This document shows, one piece after another, positions 8,940 to 16,424 of a stretch of DNA of 41,947 nt (positions are counted from its first letter, which is position 1; each line of letters opens with the position of its first letter). The notes beneath the pieces are model-generated. The model did no database searches. It saw only the letters and a program-made list of their open reading frames with translations, and was not told the DNA's origin. Where the stretch lies: positions 1 through 41,947 of the IMG/VR virus record IMGVR_UViG_3300012005_000017; one strand, given 5' to 3'. The translations under genes were made by a program, and so were the position numbers. This DNA is from a virus.

Positions 8940-9202
8940 ACGGTCATGTTGTTAATTTCGAAAGCCAGGCGCAGGTGAAAGGCTGTTTTTTTGCCGTTTT
9001 CGTCCACCAGGCCGCGCATTTCATGATCTGCACAGTGGTAGGGAAGTCCGCATTTTTTTACATTCTCTACCTTTATCCAGTTACCGCCTTTGCGTTTGTT
9101 GCGGTTGCAGTCGAGATAAACAAGGCTGACGGTGTTTTTGCCGGTCTCGTGATCGGCAGCTTCCAGCAGTTTTATCATTTCGCGGTAACTGATCGTGCTC
9201 AT
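8930..9202 (-). CDS. Hypothetical phage protein upstream of portal (90 aa)
   Basis: The frame is open from a GTG at 9253, but the ATG at 9202 (MSTISYREMIKLL) is a better start because the upstream extension is short and non-standard. The protein has VSLVYLDCNRNKRKGG and two Cys in CGLPYHCADHE, and ends FEINNMTVCP. The cysteines might bind a metal. It overlaps the portal start by 10 bp. No function recognised. Confidence 0.6.
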   Translation of the reverse strand: MSTISYREMIKLLEAADHETGKNTVSLVYLDCNRNKRKGGNWIKVENVKKCGLPYHCADHEMRGLVDENGKKTAFHLRLAFEINNMTVCP

Positions 9203-9286
9203 CGATATAAATATGCGCAGGAGGGCAAACGCTAAAAACGACAGGCGCTGCACGTTTTAAATACTTGCTTATTTGAAAGTTTTAAT

Positions 9287-9565
9287 ATGGTTTTGGGCAT
9301 GACGAAAGAAGGACATTCGGCGAAGCTGATCTATAACAGTAAAAGCGAGGAGGTAACTTGGGTATGGACGACAAAGGAGGCATTTGCAAAGCTGATCAGT
9401 AAACGCGGCTGGTATAACGATTTAGGTATAGGCTATGCCGCCGGTTCGAGCGTGGCCAAAAGGTTCAAAGATGGGGAGAAGATCAGTACCGATAAGCTGG
9501 AGGAGATTTTGGAGAAGGCGGGGTATAAGGTTTTGCAGGAGAAGTTGTGGGAGAAACCGGTATGA
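9287..9565 (+). CDS. Small HTH-like DNA-binding protein in an inserted cassette (92 aa)
   Basis: This is one of the few plus-strand genes. The second half, AGSSVAKRFKDGEKISTDKL then EEILEKAGYKV, looks like an XRE-type helix-turn-helix with the last helices of such domains. The N-terminal part (LIYNSKSEEVTWVW) is a short beta region. ATG at 9287 or 9299 could be used. It overlaps the next gene by ATGA at 9562-9565, so the two are coupled. It lies between TerL and portal in the opposite orientation to the late operon. A moron-type regulator or an antitoxin-like partner is plausible, but this is not proven. Confidence 0.6.
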   Translation: MVLGMTKEGHSAKLIYNSKSEEVTWVWTTKEAFAKLISKRGWYNDLGIGYAAGSSVAKRFKDGEKISTDKLEEILEKAGYKVLQEKLWEKPV

Positions 9566-9783
9566 GCGCAGATGTAAAAACCAAATATACTTTGATGGGT
9601 ATTACTCATTTTCAAGTCTTAATAGAAAGCAAGCTTATCCCTGTTACTGTAGAAAATTTTGAAAGGGCAAAAAAACAGCAAGAGAAGTTCTACGGGGTTT
9701 GTTATATTTCTTCTGACGGCGAGACAATGACACTTTTACCTTCTGACAAAATCCTACAAACCTGGTCCGACGGCAATTGGTAG
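9562..9783 (+). CDS. Small hypothetical protein, partner of the HTH gene (73 aa)
   Basis: The start ATG at 9562 overlaps the stop of the preceding gene (ATGA); an in-frame ATG at 9547 is the alternative. The protein begins MSADVKTKYTLMGITHF and ends DKILQTWSDGNW. It is soluble and not recognised. Tight coupling to an HTH gene and its plus-strand orientation suggest a two-gene accessory unit (regulatory pair or toxin-antitoxin-like). No toxin motif is visible. Confidence 0.5.
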   Translation: MSADVKTKYTLMGITHFQVLIESKLIPVTVENFERAKKQQEKFYGVCYISSDGETMTLLPSDKILQTWSDGNW

Positions 9784-10120
9784 ACGAGCACTTTTTCTTT
9801 GCTACTTTCATGTTTTAATTAATTGATTATTAACTATTTATTTATATAAATATAGCTAAACACTTTCATTTATGCAAGTATTTAGGCGTAAATAAATGCT
9901 TTTTTCAAAAATATTTCTTTTTGGAGTTGTAACGATGTGGTGTTATGGATATTAGAAGTTTCTATTTGCTGTAATCTTGTCAAATGTGTTTTTCTGGCCC
10001 CCGCCGAGCCCTGTACAAAAAGGGCAATTGCGCTTTTTTTTGACACCGGAATATGACAGGCCGATTTTTTTGAGGGACGGTTTTTTGGACGTGCCCCTTT
10101 GAGCATTTGGAAGTGTGGCT
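9784..10120. other. Intergenic stretch, AT-rich, no confident gene
   Basis: About 337 bp between the plus-strand cassette and the TerL stop. The first 110 bp are very AT-rich. A minus-strand frame of 74 codons (10106-9882) lies 15 bp after TerL, but its sequence is low-complexity and Lys-rich and is not recognised. No clear terminator for the plus-strand cassette was seen. Confidence 0.5.
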
Positions 10121-11644
10121 TTATCTCATTTGCGTTGGCGGCATCCAGACGCTCGCCTTGAGGAGGTGGCCGTACTTGAAGTAAGCAAGCATGTCGATAG
10201 CGTCGGAGATGTGCGTGGTATAGCGTTGGTCGAGGTGATCTTTCTTCTCGTCTGTCTTGACCTTCTCAATGCCGTGCCCGCCTTCGCGGGCTTCGGCGTT
10301 GCTCATGGATTCAATACCAAATTTGCAGTTGTGTTTGTTCCAGCAGAATCGCGGCAGGTTGCTGTGGTTGTTCCGCATCGCTACGGCCCAGAAGTTATAC
10401 TTGTCAACGTGAAATGGCGCGGCGCCGTAATACTTTGGTATCACATTCCAGCCCCGTTTAGTTAAGGTGTCTTTAACTATTTCGGCATAAGTTTTTGGGA
10501 TGTTGCCGCCGCGGCCCATTGCTGTCTGATCATACCAGTAAAACACGTCGCGGCAGGTTGACCATGTGTAATAGTCGCACCATTGGTTTACCAGGTCTTC
10601 CGTCAGCTTTGGTGAGTCGACGCTAAAGGCGCTTATGAATTTACAGGTGTTCAATGTTTCCTGGGCGGTAACGATGCAATTGAACTTTCCATAATCTAAA
10701 GCGATATCCATTGGTAATCCTGGTATATGATCGCCGTCCTGCCTGCAGTCAAGGTGTTTAAAATCGAGCAGGTTATAACCGTTTTTGTCTACGATTCCTT
10801 CCAGGTAATCATTGTTATAGGCCGTATATGTGTGACCGCCGTAAACGACATCCTTGTCGCTGAACAATGGATAAAAGCCGCCTTTCAACGCCCGCGGGCG
10901 TTTGTTATCAATTTCGATAGCATATTCATACGGCGACATGATCCGCTTTTGATCGGCGAACCATCCTGCCGGCAGATTTTCGGCATTAATGTGCGAGCTC
11001 GCGCGGATGTAGATTATTTCTTCAGGGTGAAGCAACGCTTCTTCCTGGTATTTATACATGAATTTCCCGGTTTGCGTCCGGGGGATTGATGATGTATAAG
11101 TTTGGTTCCGGTAACGCCGGCATTTTTCAAACCTCGCTTTTTGTCCGCGGACAGTGGCCAGCGTTTCAGATTGAAACTTGATTGGATCCAGCAGCGCGAA
11201 TTCATCGGCCATGCCTGATGCAGTGTTTAAGCCTCTTGAATTAACATCCTGACTAAGGATGAGATATGTTGCCCCGTTGTACCAATAGATCGCGCGGCCG
11301 TAATCTAAAGGCGGTTCATACGCTTCCGGCCAGCGCCATTTAGCAGGCGGTTTTTTACAGACGAAGAAATGCAGGTCCTTTTTATAACCAAGCGATTCGA
11401 GCGACTGAATGGTTGACGGTAACGTCCTGGTTAATGCCTGCTGGTAGGTTGCCGCCTGAAGAAAGTTAGTGGATCTGGGCATATCATGCACCACATCTAT
11501 CATTTCATCAGCTAACACGGTTGATTTTCCAACGCCGCGGCCGCCTTCAATAACTTTAACCGGCTGCTTGGCTTTGCGAACCATTAGCTGCATCAGGTTG
11601 CGGCTAATGCGTTTGCGGGGAAGGTTTAATTCAGGAAGGATCAT
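10121..11644 (-). CDS. terL: Terminase large subunit (507 aa)
   Basis: The packaging motor: an N-terminal ATPase pumps DNA into the prohead and a C-terminal nuclease cuts it. Walker A is GGRGVGKS at residues 34-41, and the acidic GMADEFALLD (about 144-153) fits Walker B. The RNase H-like nuclease has Asp317 in DIALDYGKF and the acidic pair Asp481/Asp484 in HISDAIDMLAYF. The length is normal. It overlaps the small subunit by 14 bp. The downstream portal gene is separated from it by the inverted cassette at 9287-9783. Confidence 0.92.
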   Translation of the reverse strand: MILPELNLPRKRISRNLMQLMVRKAKQPVKVIEGGRGVGKSTVLADEMIDVVHDMPRSTNFLQAATYQQALTRTLPSTIQSLESLGYKKDLHFFVCKKPPAKWRWPEAYEPPLDYGRAIYWYNGATYLILSQDVNSRGLNTASGMADEFALLDPIKFQSETLATVRGQKARFEKCRRYRNQTYTSSIPRTQTGKFMYKYQEEALLHPEEIIYIRASSHINAENLPAGWFADQKRIMSPYEYAIEIDNKRPRALKGGFYPLFSDKDVVYGGHTYTAYNNDYLEGIVDKNGYNLLDFKHLDCRQDGDHIPGLPMDIALDYGKFNCIVTAQETLNTCKFISAFSVDSPKLTEDLVNQWCDYYTWSTCRDVFYWYDQTAMGRGGNIPKTYAEIVKDTLTKRGWNVIPKYYGAAPFHVDKYNFWAVAMRNNHSNLPRFCWNKHNCKFGIESMSNAEAREGGHGIEKVKTDEKKDHLDQRYTTHISDAIDMLAYFKYGHLLKASVWMPPTQMR

Positions 11645-12215
11645 CTAATACCTCCGCATCTTCAGCCATTGCGTTCATTACATTGCCCATCAGCATGTCG
11701 AGATCCACGCTGCCTTTTGAAACCAAAACATCCAGCATTTGCATTGTTTTCGCATCGCCCAAAATTTCGATGATATGTTGCTGCAGCATTTCAGGGTCAA
11801 AGCTCTCCGGATCTTCTTTGGTCGATTTTTCGATGTATTCCTTAGCGCCCAGAATCATGGTTTTCGGGTCGTTCTGATCGCGGGCCATATTAATCGCGTC
11901 CTGGATCACGCTGAGGCCATAATCTAAAGCCGCTTGCTTACTTACTTTGTTTACATCGCCGAAAATATCACGGCCTTCAATAATGTAGCGCCTGGCTGTC
12001 GACTGGCTGATCACGTCCCCGCTGTTCTTTGACATTTTAACCAGGATATTTACGGCATCGGGCATGGAATTATAATTCCGCATCAGCGTATAGCCATCCA
12101 TGTAATACTTCAGCAGCTGCTGCTGTTTGGCAGAAAGCGTTTCAATATCGCCGTCAGGATCCTTGAGGTAGGATATGATTCCATCTTTGTTTGTATCGCG
12201 GTCAAGCAGTTTCAT
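11631..12215 (-). CDS. terS: Terminase small subunit-like protein (194 aa)
   Basis: An acidic helical protein placed directly before TerL and overlapping it by 14 bp. The segment SQSTARRYIIEGRDIFGDVN resembles a DNA-recognition helix plus linker, as in Bacteroidota phage small terminases. AALDYGLSVIQDAINMAR and the following helices fit an oligomerisation domain. Expected role: recognising the packaging site and recruiting TerL. The assignment rests on position, size and general resemblance. Confidence 0.72.
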   Translation of the reverse strand: MKLLDRDTNKDGIISYLKDPDGDIETLSAKQQQLLKYYMDGYTLMRNYNSMPDAVNILVKMSKNSGDVISQSTARRYIIEGRDIFGDVNKVSKQAALDYGLSVIQDAINMARDQNDPKTMILGAKEYIEKSTKEDPESFDPEMLQQHIIEILGDAKTMQMLDVLVSKGSVDLDMLMGNVMNAMAEDAEVLDDPS

Positions 12216-12268
12216 GTTTTCTTCTTGTCGTTTTGCGCCGCCTGGCAGCGCTTACCAGGTCGCTATTT

Positions 12269-12964
12269 TTAAACAATCCTGGCATTTTCTATTCTTTTTT
12301 TTGCGAGTTCCAATATGGTTTCGCGTTCGCGGATACGGGCAAGCACTTTATTTTTCATGCGGCCATCAGCCATGCCGGGCAGTTTAGCCTTATCCTTTGA
12401 CAGATAGGTGGGAAAATTTTTCATAATGGCGGTTAACTCGGGCATGTTTAATTCCTCGATAGTTTTGGATGCCGCCTCTATTACTTTGCCGGCTACTTTG
12501 CCTGTTGCCTGGAAGTCTTTTATAACCGACCAGTTTTGATTGATCTTGTCACGCTGATCAAGCAGCAGCAGCGCCATTTCCAGGCGATGTTGCTGAGAGC
12601 CGGTAATCCGGATCTGATGGTGCAATAATTCGCTATGCGATTTTAGCCGGCTGTTTTCGGTGTACAGGTCCTTGATCTCGCCGGGCGCTGCGTCCCATTC
12701 ATTGTCGGTGAGCGAGTATATCCGCGGACTGAAGGGCATGTCTTTAACCGCGGGGATCAGTATCGGCGTGGATACAGAAGATTCCGCCAGTGTTGGGTTT
12801 AGTTTTTGCAGGGTTTCTATAAGCCTGGATAAATGATAGGCGCTTTTGCCATTGGCGAACAATACGCGCAGCATTTTGCTTGCCCCGAACTGATCATGCA
12901 ATAGTACCCCCGTTGCGTAGTCTTTTTCCCGTTGGTTTAACCAGGCTGTGATAGATGCGTTCAT
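12269..12964 (-). CDS. Hypothetical phage protein upstream of terminase (231 aa)
   Basis: The frame extends to 13012 by a TTG, but the extra residues (FRNQKSDFRNQ) only translate the GATTTCGGA repeat. The ATG at 12964 (MNASITAWLNQREKDYATG) is therefore chosen. The N-terminal pattern, W-L-x-x-R-x-Y-x-x-G-V followed by L-L-H-x-x-F-G, is familiar from Bacteroidota prophages, next to terminase genes. The rest is helical and basic, ending in LARIRERETILELAKKRIE. Function unknown; a DNA-packaging or head-assembly accessory role is possible. Confidence 0.6.
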   Translation of the reverse strand: MNASITAWLNQREKDYATGVLLHDQFGASKMLRVLFANGKSAYHLSRLIETLQKLNPTLAESSVSTPILIPAVKDMPFSPRIYSLTDNEWDAAPGEIKDLYTENSRLKSHSELLHHQIRITGSQQHRLEMALLLLDQRDKINQNWSVIKDFQATGKVAGKVIEAASKTIEELNMPELTAIMKNFPTYLSKDKAKLPGMADGRMKNKVLARIRERETILELAKKRIENARIV

Positions 12965-13278
12965 TTGATTTCGGAAGTCGGATTTTTGATTTCGGAATTT
13001 GCAAAAAGGCAACTGCTGTTTAAACGACAGGCAGAATTTCGGATTTCGGATGTTCGATTTCGGATTTGAGATCTGTTACCTTTCTGGAGATTTTTGTAAC
13101 AGTTTTTGCGTTAGCGATAGGAATGGATACCGGCCTGATGCGTAAGGCCTGCAGGCGTATGAATGGATAGCGCGGCCGAAGGCAACGCCCAAAAAGAGGT
13201 AAAAGGCGAAAGGCGAAAGGTTAAAGATTTTAGCTATAAATCAGCTATAAAAATGTGCGCCAAAAAATGGCCTTGTGA
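12965..13278. repeat. Intergenic GATTTCGGA-type repeats
   Basis: A 314-bp gap. Two clusters of GATTTCGGA/GAATTTCGGA units lie at about 12965-13000 and 13033-13070. A short AAAGGCG repeat occurs near 13199-13225. The same family is found at 17858-17895 and, in frame, inside 13748-14107. No gene is visible in the remainder. Confidence 0.75.
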
Positions 13279-13542
13279 TCAATTCGTGTTTTTTTGTACT
13301 CTACCATTTTCCTGTACCAACCAGCAAATTTTATTTGAGGTGCTATGGATGAAATCAAAATCTTTATAACACAATACCTGGTATACATCCTCGGTTGAAT
13401 AGAGTTCGGAGGGGTAAACAGACTGCAGGCGCTGGAAAATATCGCTTGTACTGTATAAATGAGGCAAAGCTATATCATCAGCTTTCTTAAAAAACTTATC
13501 CAGGATGTTCACCAGTTTAATTTGCTCTGCCGTTAAGTCCAT
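13279..13542 (-). CDS. Small hypothetical protein (87 aa)
   Basis: Begins at ATG 13542 (MDLTAEQIKLVNILDKFF). A TTG at 13572 would add ten residues that run into the inverted repeat, so it is not preferred. The protein is helical, with the paired phrases LYSTSDIFQRLQSVYP and LYSTEDVYQVLCYKDF, which suggests a small internal duplication. It is the first gene after the terminator at 13690-13720 and precedes the terminase genes. Function unknown. Confidence 0.55.
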   Translation of the reverse strand: MDLTAEQIKLVNILDKFFKKADDIALPHLYSTSDIFQRLQSVYPSELYSTEDVYQVLCYKDFDFIHSTSNKICWLVQENGRVQKNTN

Positions 13543-13562
13543 TTTATGAATGGTAAGGGATT

Positions 13563-13677
13563 GCACGTACAATGCCTGCGCATCGCGGTAGGCGGTATTC
13601 AGTTTATTCCCGCCAGCCCCTTACCAAGTTTTGAAGCTTGATACAGGCCGCGATGCATTAAAGAACATTGTACGTGC
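13563..13677. repeat. Nested inverted repeat upstream of the terminase gene group
   Basis: The outer arms are GCACGTACAATG (13563-13574) and CATTGTACGTGC (13666-13677), a perfect 12-bp inverted repeat. Inside them are GCATCGCGG (13580-13588) and CCGCGATGC (13648-13656), a perfect 9-bp pair. A further GGCGG/CCGCC pair lies near 13591-13613. The whole can fold into a cruciform or long stem. Candidate roles are packaging site, replication element or RNA structure; none is proven. Confidence 0.85.
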
Positions 13678-13689
13678 GGGACAAACATA

Positions 13690-13720
13690 CAAAAAAAGCC
13701 GCCCTGTAAAAAGGCGGCTC
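13690..13720 (-). terminator. Rho-independent terminator after the head operon
   Basis: On the minus strand the stem AGCCGCC/GGCGGCT (13713-13719 pairing with 13697-13703) is followed by a run of seven T (13697-13691). It lies 28 bp after the stop of 13748-14107 and closes the head-gene transcript. Confidence 0.85.
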
Positions 13721-13747
13721 ATCAACTAAAAATAAAACAGGAAAGAA

Positions 13748-14107
13748 CTACGCTGTCTCAGCTGCGGGGGCTGTTCCTGGTTGGCTCCCGGCTACTTCAG
13801 GGTTAGGATTTTTGATTTCGGGTTTCGAATTTTCGCTTTCGGAATTAGACTCATCCAAATCTTCTGTCGCCGATGTTACAGCAGCTTCCTCGACCTCTGC
13901 CGTCACAGCGGGTTTTCCCGGCGCCTTTGCCGGTGTTTTTAACACCAGGTAAGGAAAGCCGCGGGCGACCAGCTTATCGGCTTTGTCAAGGCTAATGGCT
14001 GTCAGGTCGACAATGCCAAAGCCTGGGATCGCATAAGCGCCGGGCGCTATGTTGAGCAGGTCGTATTTTGCGGCTACGTTTGCGGACAGTGTTTTTATTA
14101 TTACCAT
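13748..14107 (-). CDS. Small head-region protein with variable acidic tail (119 aa)
   Basis: The first 60 residues are compact (APGAYAIPGFGIVDLTAISL, then ADKLVARGFPYLVLK) and resemble small proteins found after capsid genes. The last half is low complexity (ESNSESENSKPEIKNPNPE), because the GATTTCGGA repeat family is read in frame at about 13808-13850. It is the last gene before the terminator at 13690. A decoration or connector role is possible but unproven. Confidence 0.55.
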   Translation of the reverse strand: MVIIKTLSANVAAKYDLLNIAPGAYAIPGFGIVDLTAISLDKADKLVARGFPYLVLKTPAKAPGKPAVTAEVEEAAVTSATEDLDESNSESENSKPEIKNPNPEVAGSQPGTAPAAETA

Positions 14108-14166
14108 GATTTCACCGATTTTTTTAAAGTTCGATTACACCGATTTTTAAGGTTTGATTGCACCGA
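14108..14166. repeat. GATT-caCCGATTTT intergenic repeat
   Basis: Three imperfect copies of GATTTCACCGATTTT-like sequence fill the space between two head genes. A further pair lies at about 35672-35700 upstream of the tape-measure gene. It belongs to the set of short dispersed repeats seen at gene boundaries in this genome. Confidence 0.65.
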
Positions 14167-14925
14167 TTATTCGGTCGGATCCAATGGCAATGGCGATAAG
14201 AGCGTCGGGCATGGAATCGCGGCATAAGCCTTATACGAATGCTTTTGGTTATTACCGTCCGCAACCTTTGTACCGCCGTCCCTTTCGGCGGTCTCCAGGC
14301 GCGCAGGATATCCCTGTGATCCTACCACTTTCATGGTGCCGTTAAGTTCCGCCACAACTATGATCACCGGCTTATTGGCTGTATAGGCGATTGCGCCCGC
14401 GAGCTCGTCGTTATTGCCGGCATTCTGGAAGTTAGCGGTATTTTCAAAGGCTTTGGAATCCGTTGGCCCCACCAGCAGTGATTTTACCTGGCCGGTTTCT
14501 TCCGTGCAGGGAAATGGATGGAAAAATTTTCCGGCCTGCATTACGAATAAATCCGCGAGAGGGATCGTAACCAACTCACCAAAGGTCACCGCCGCTAAAA
14601 AATCGGGGCTTAATGCGACAGGGTAAGTCAATATATCCTCTTCAAATGCGTAATAGTGCTTTTTCTCCAGGCCCGCAATATTTTTCGGGTTAGGATTTCG
14701 AACAATAGCCTTTGCCGTTATCGCCATCAGGAAGCTTGCCTTTGGGAAAACGTCAGTAACGAACGATGATGCGCCGACGATCAGCGCCGCTCCGGCCCCT
14801 GACCAATTGGCCTGCGCGTTGGTCAGGCCGTATATATCACCGGCGATATGCCGCATAAACAGCCCGGCGCCGACGGCCATCACAATGACCGCCAGTATGG
14901 AAAGAATTTTTAATAAAAATTTCAT
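14167..14925 (-). CDS. Structural protein with N-terminal hydrophobic helices (252 aa)
   Basis: The N-terminus is a membrane-type segment (LLKILSILAVIVMAVGAGLF). A second hydrophobic stretch lies around GAGAALIVGASSFV. The C-terminal half contains ADLFVMQAGKFF, NNDELAGAIAYTANK and MKVVGSQGYPARLET. The last pattern (loop, then a G-x-x-x-Y-P-A strand) resembles phage tail-tube or similar beta-rich structural proteins of Bacteroidota. It lies between the capsid group and 13748-14107. Why a head-region protein carries membrane helices is unclear. Confidence 0.6.
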   Translation of the reverse strand: MKFLLKILSILAVIVMAVGAGLFMRHIAGDIYGLTNAQANWSGAGAALIVGASSFVTDVFPKASFLMAITAKAIVRNPNPKNIAGLEKKHYYAFEEDILTYPVALSPDFLAAVTFGELVTIPLADLFVMQAGKFFHPFPCTEETGQVKSLLVGPTDSKAFENTANFQNAGNNDELAGAIAYTANKPVIIVVAELNGTMKVVGSQGYPARLETAERDGGTKVADGNNQKHSYKAYAAIPCPTLLSPLPLDPTE

Positions 14926-14934
14926 GAGTGAAAC

Positions 14935-14979
14935 AATTAGTGAATTAGTGAATTAGTGAATTAATGAATTAGAGAATGA
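14935..14979. repeat. ATTAGTGA tandem repeat
   Basis: About four ATTAGTGA units, one degenerate, lie between 14167-14925 and 14995-15354. Same family as 5263-5307. Confidence 0.85.
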
Positions 14980-14994
14980 CTAAATGTTATTCAA

Positions 14995-15354
14995 TTATTC
15001 TTCCGACAGCGTAAAAATCCCGGACTTAACGCCGATCAGCCGGGCAACGATGGTATCATCCTTGACGATGTCTTCAATTGTTAAATCCATGCCGGCGATA
15101 TTGTATTTACGGCCGGACGGTGTTGTATACCGCTGGTCGTTTACTATTACCGAAAGCGTTGTTTTACCAGCTGTCGAAGTGGCGAAGGAAAGCTCTTTGC
15201 TCAGGCGCTCGATTTCGGCGGCTGATTCATCCTCCAATTTTTGGTAGGCGGCCAATTGGTCTGTTATTCCGCCTTTTAAAGCGGTTATTTTAGCTTCAGG
15301 CGTTGCAAGCGCATCAGTGCTTGCGAAGAATGCCTCTATTTTAGTGTTATCCAT
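14995..15354 (-). CDS. Small head protein downstream of the major capsid gene (119 aa)
   Basis: It begins MDNTKIEAFFASTDALA. A coiled-coil region (YQKLEDESAAEIERLSKELS) is followed by a small beta domain (LSVIVNDQRYTTPSGRKYNI). Such proteins are common beside the capsid gene in Bacteroidota phages but have no assigned function. It follows the major capsid gene after a palindromic spacer. Confidence 0.55.
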   Translation of the reverse strand: MDNTKIEAFFASTDALATPEAKITALKGGITDQLAAYQKLEDESAAEIERLSKELSFATSTAGKTTLSVIVNDQRYTTPSGRKYNIAGMDLTIEDIVKDDTIVARLIGVKSGIFTLSEE

Positions 15355-15367
15355 GTCAAATTATTAA

Positions 15368-15389
15368 GCCCCCGATAGCTATCGGGGGC
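15368..15389. repeat. 22-bp perfect palindrome (CCCGATAGCTATCGGG core)
   Basis: A perfect 11+11 palindrome with core CCCGATAGCTATCGGG between the capsid gene and 14995-15354. It could act as a weak terminator or processing stem on the minus strand, where TTAATAATTT follows. This core is a common dispersed palindrome in Bacteroidota genomes (recalled, not searched). Confidence 0.8.
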
Positions 15390-15409
15390 AGGGTTTACGA
15401 TTCAGTTAA

Positions 15410-16372
15410 TTATACCAGGTCCTCGGCGTTGGTGAAAATAATCTCGGGGATATGGAAGCCCACGCCTAACCACCAGTCGCTGTAAAGGCTTAATATCCTT
15501 TTGATGGATTCAAGCTTGAAAAGCTGCTGATTTTGGGTTTTCTTGCGGAAATAACAAACGTTCCATTTTGGGGTACACCATATTTTCCCGGCGCCGGCCA
15601 TAGATGGGAGGCCCATGATCCCAAGGTTTGTGTCGGCGACAGTAGCGTCTATTGCCGGACCCTGGTTAATGTCCTTCCCGTATTTTGCACGTTTCCCGCG
15701 CAAAGCCCGGCGCTGAATGCCCTGGTCAACGCCGATAACCATCGGGATGTTCCAGTATTTTTTCCCGATGCGGTCGGCGAATAATTCAAAATAATCATAA
15801 ACGTCCAGGTCGGTGCCTCCGACAGGGATCGCGCCGATATCAGCGATCGGAGCGGTGCGCCCTAATGTGATATTATTGTTTATGATCTTCCTGATGCCGT
15901 CCATGGCTGTGCCCGAAGCGCCGGCAACGCCGGGAGCCGGTGTGGCAGCAACGCCGCCGTATATTTCGTACAGCTCAATATCCTCCTGCACTTTAGGCAA
16001 TACCCAAACCTCGAGGTACCAGCGAATAAACGGCCATGCCGCAGGATCAACATCCGGGCCTGTAAGGAAACCCAGCCAGGTTGCTTCTAAAGTAGAAGGA
16101 TCCTGTTCGAGGTCAACCTTTTGTTTAAATAGCTGTATCTCGATAGGCTTAAAGGTTAAATTTCCAAGCGGCGTCCATCCAATCTGGAATGGCTGCACTG
16201 CGCGGTCAAACTGGCTTTCCGCGCCGCGGTACCTGGTTTCGTCAGTTACCATCGGCGTTAGCATTGTTTCGGTAGTGGCAGGGAAATTGAGCTGCTTTAC
16301 CAGGCGGTTCATGTTCTGGCCGCCGTTTATATAATAGGCGCCGAACTCGGCAATAATTTCGGTTATATCCAT
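15410..16372 (-). CDS. Major capsid protein (320 aa)
   Basis: HK97-fold type shell protein, inferred from size, position directly after the S49 protease and sequence style. Noted segments are NFPATTETMLTPMVTDETRY, PAAWPFIRWYLEVWVLPK, TDLDVYDYFELFADRIGK (spine-helix-like), and the C-terminal SIKRILSLYSDWWLGVGFH with IIFTN. The domain GVDQGIQRRALRG is typical of capsid A-domains in Bacteroidota phages. There is no N-terminal delta domain, fitting a separate scaffold fused to the protease. Confidence 0.8.
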   Translation of the reverse strand: MDITEIIAEFGAYYINGGQNMNRLVKQLNFPATTETMLTPMVTDETRYRGAESQFDRAVQPFQIGWTPLGNLTFKPIEIQLFKQKVDLEQDPSTLEATWLGFLTGPDVDPAAWPFIRWYLEVWVLPKVQEDIELYEIYGGVAATPAPGVAGASGTAMDGIRKIINNNITLGRTAPIADIGAIPVGGTDLDVYDYFELFADRIGKKYWNIPMVIGVDQGIQRRALRGKRAKYGKDINQGPAIDATVADTNLGIMGLPSMAGAGKIWCTPKWNVCYFRKKTQNQQLFKLESIKRILSLYSDWWLGVGFHIPEIIFTNAEDLV

Positions 16373-16383
16373 TATGGTAAGTA

Positions 16384-16424
16384 TGAATTAGTGAATTAGT
16401 GAATTAGTGAATTAGTGAATTAAT
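16384..16424. repeat. ATTAGTGA tandem repeat (about five units)
   Basis: Fills the gap between the stop of the S49 protease gene (the TAA is contributed by the repeat) and the major capsid ATG. It lies immediately in front of the most highly expressed structural gene. Confidence 0.9.

Noticed and set aside
9882-10106. A 74-codon minus-strand frame after TerL
   Set aside because: Lys-rich, low-complexity, no family resemblance and no coupling to TerL. Left as an open possibility only.
12965-13012. N-terminal extension of the gene 12269-12964 to a TTG at 13012
   Set aside because: The added residues only translate the GATTTCGGA repeat; the ATG at 12964 begins the family-like sequence.
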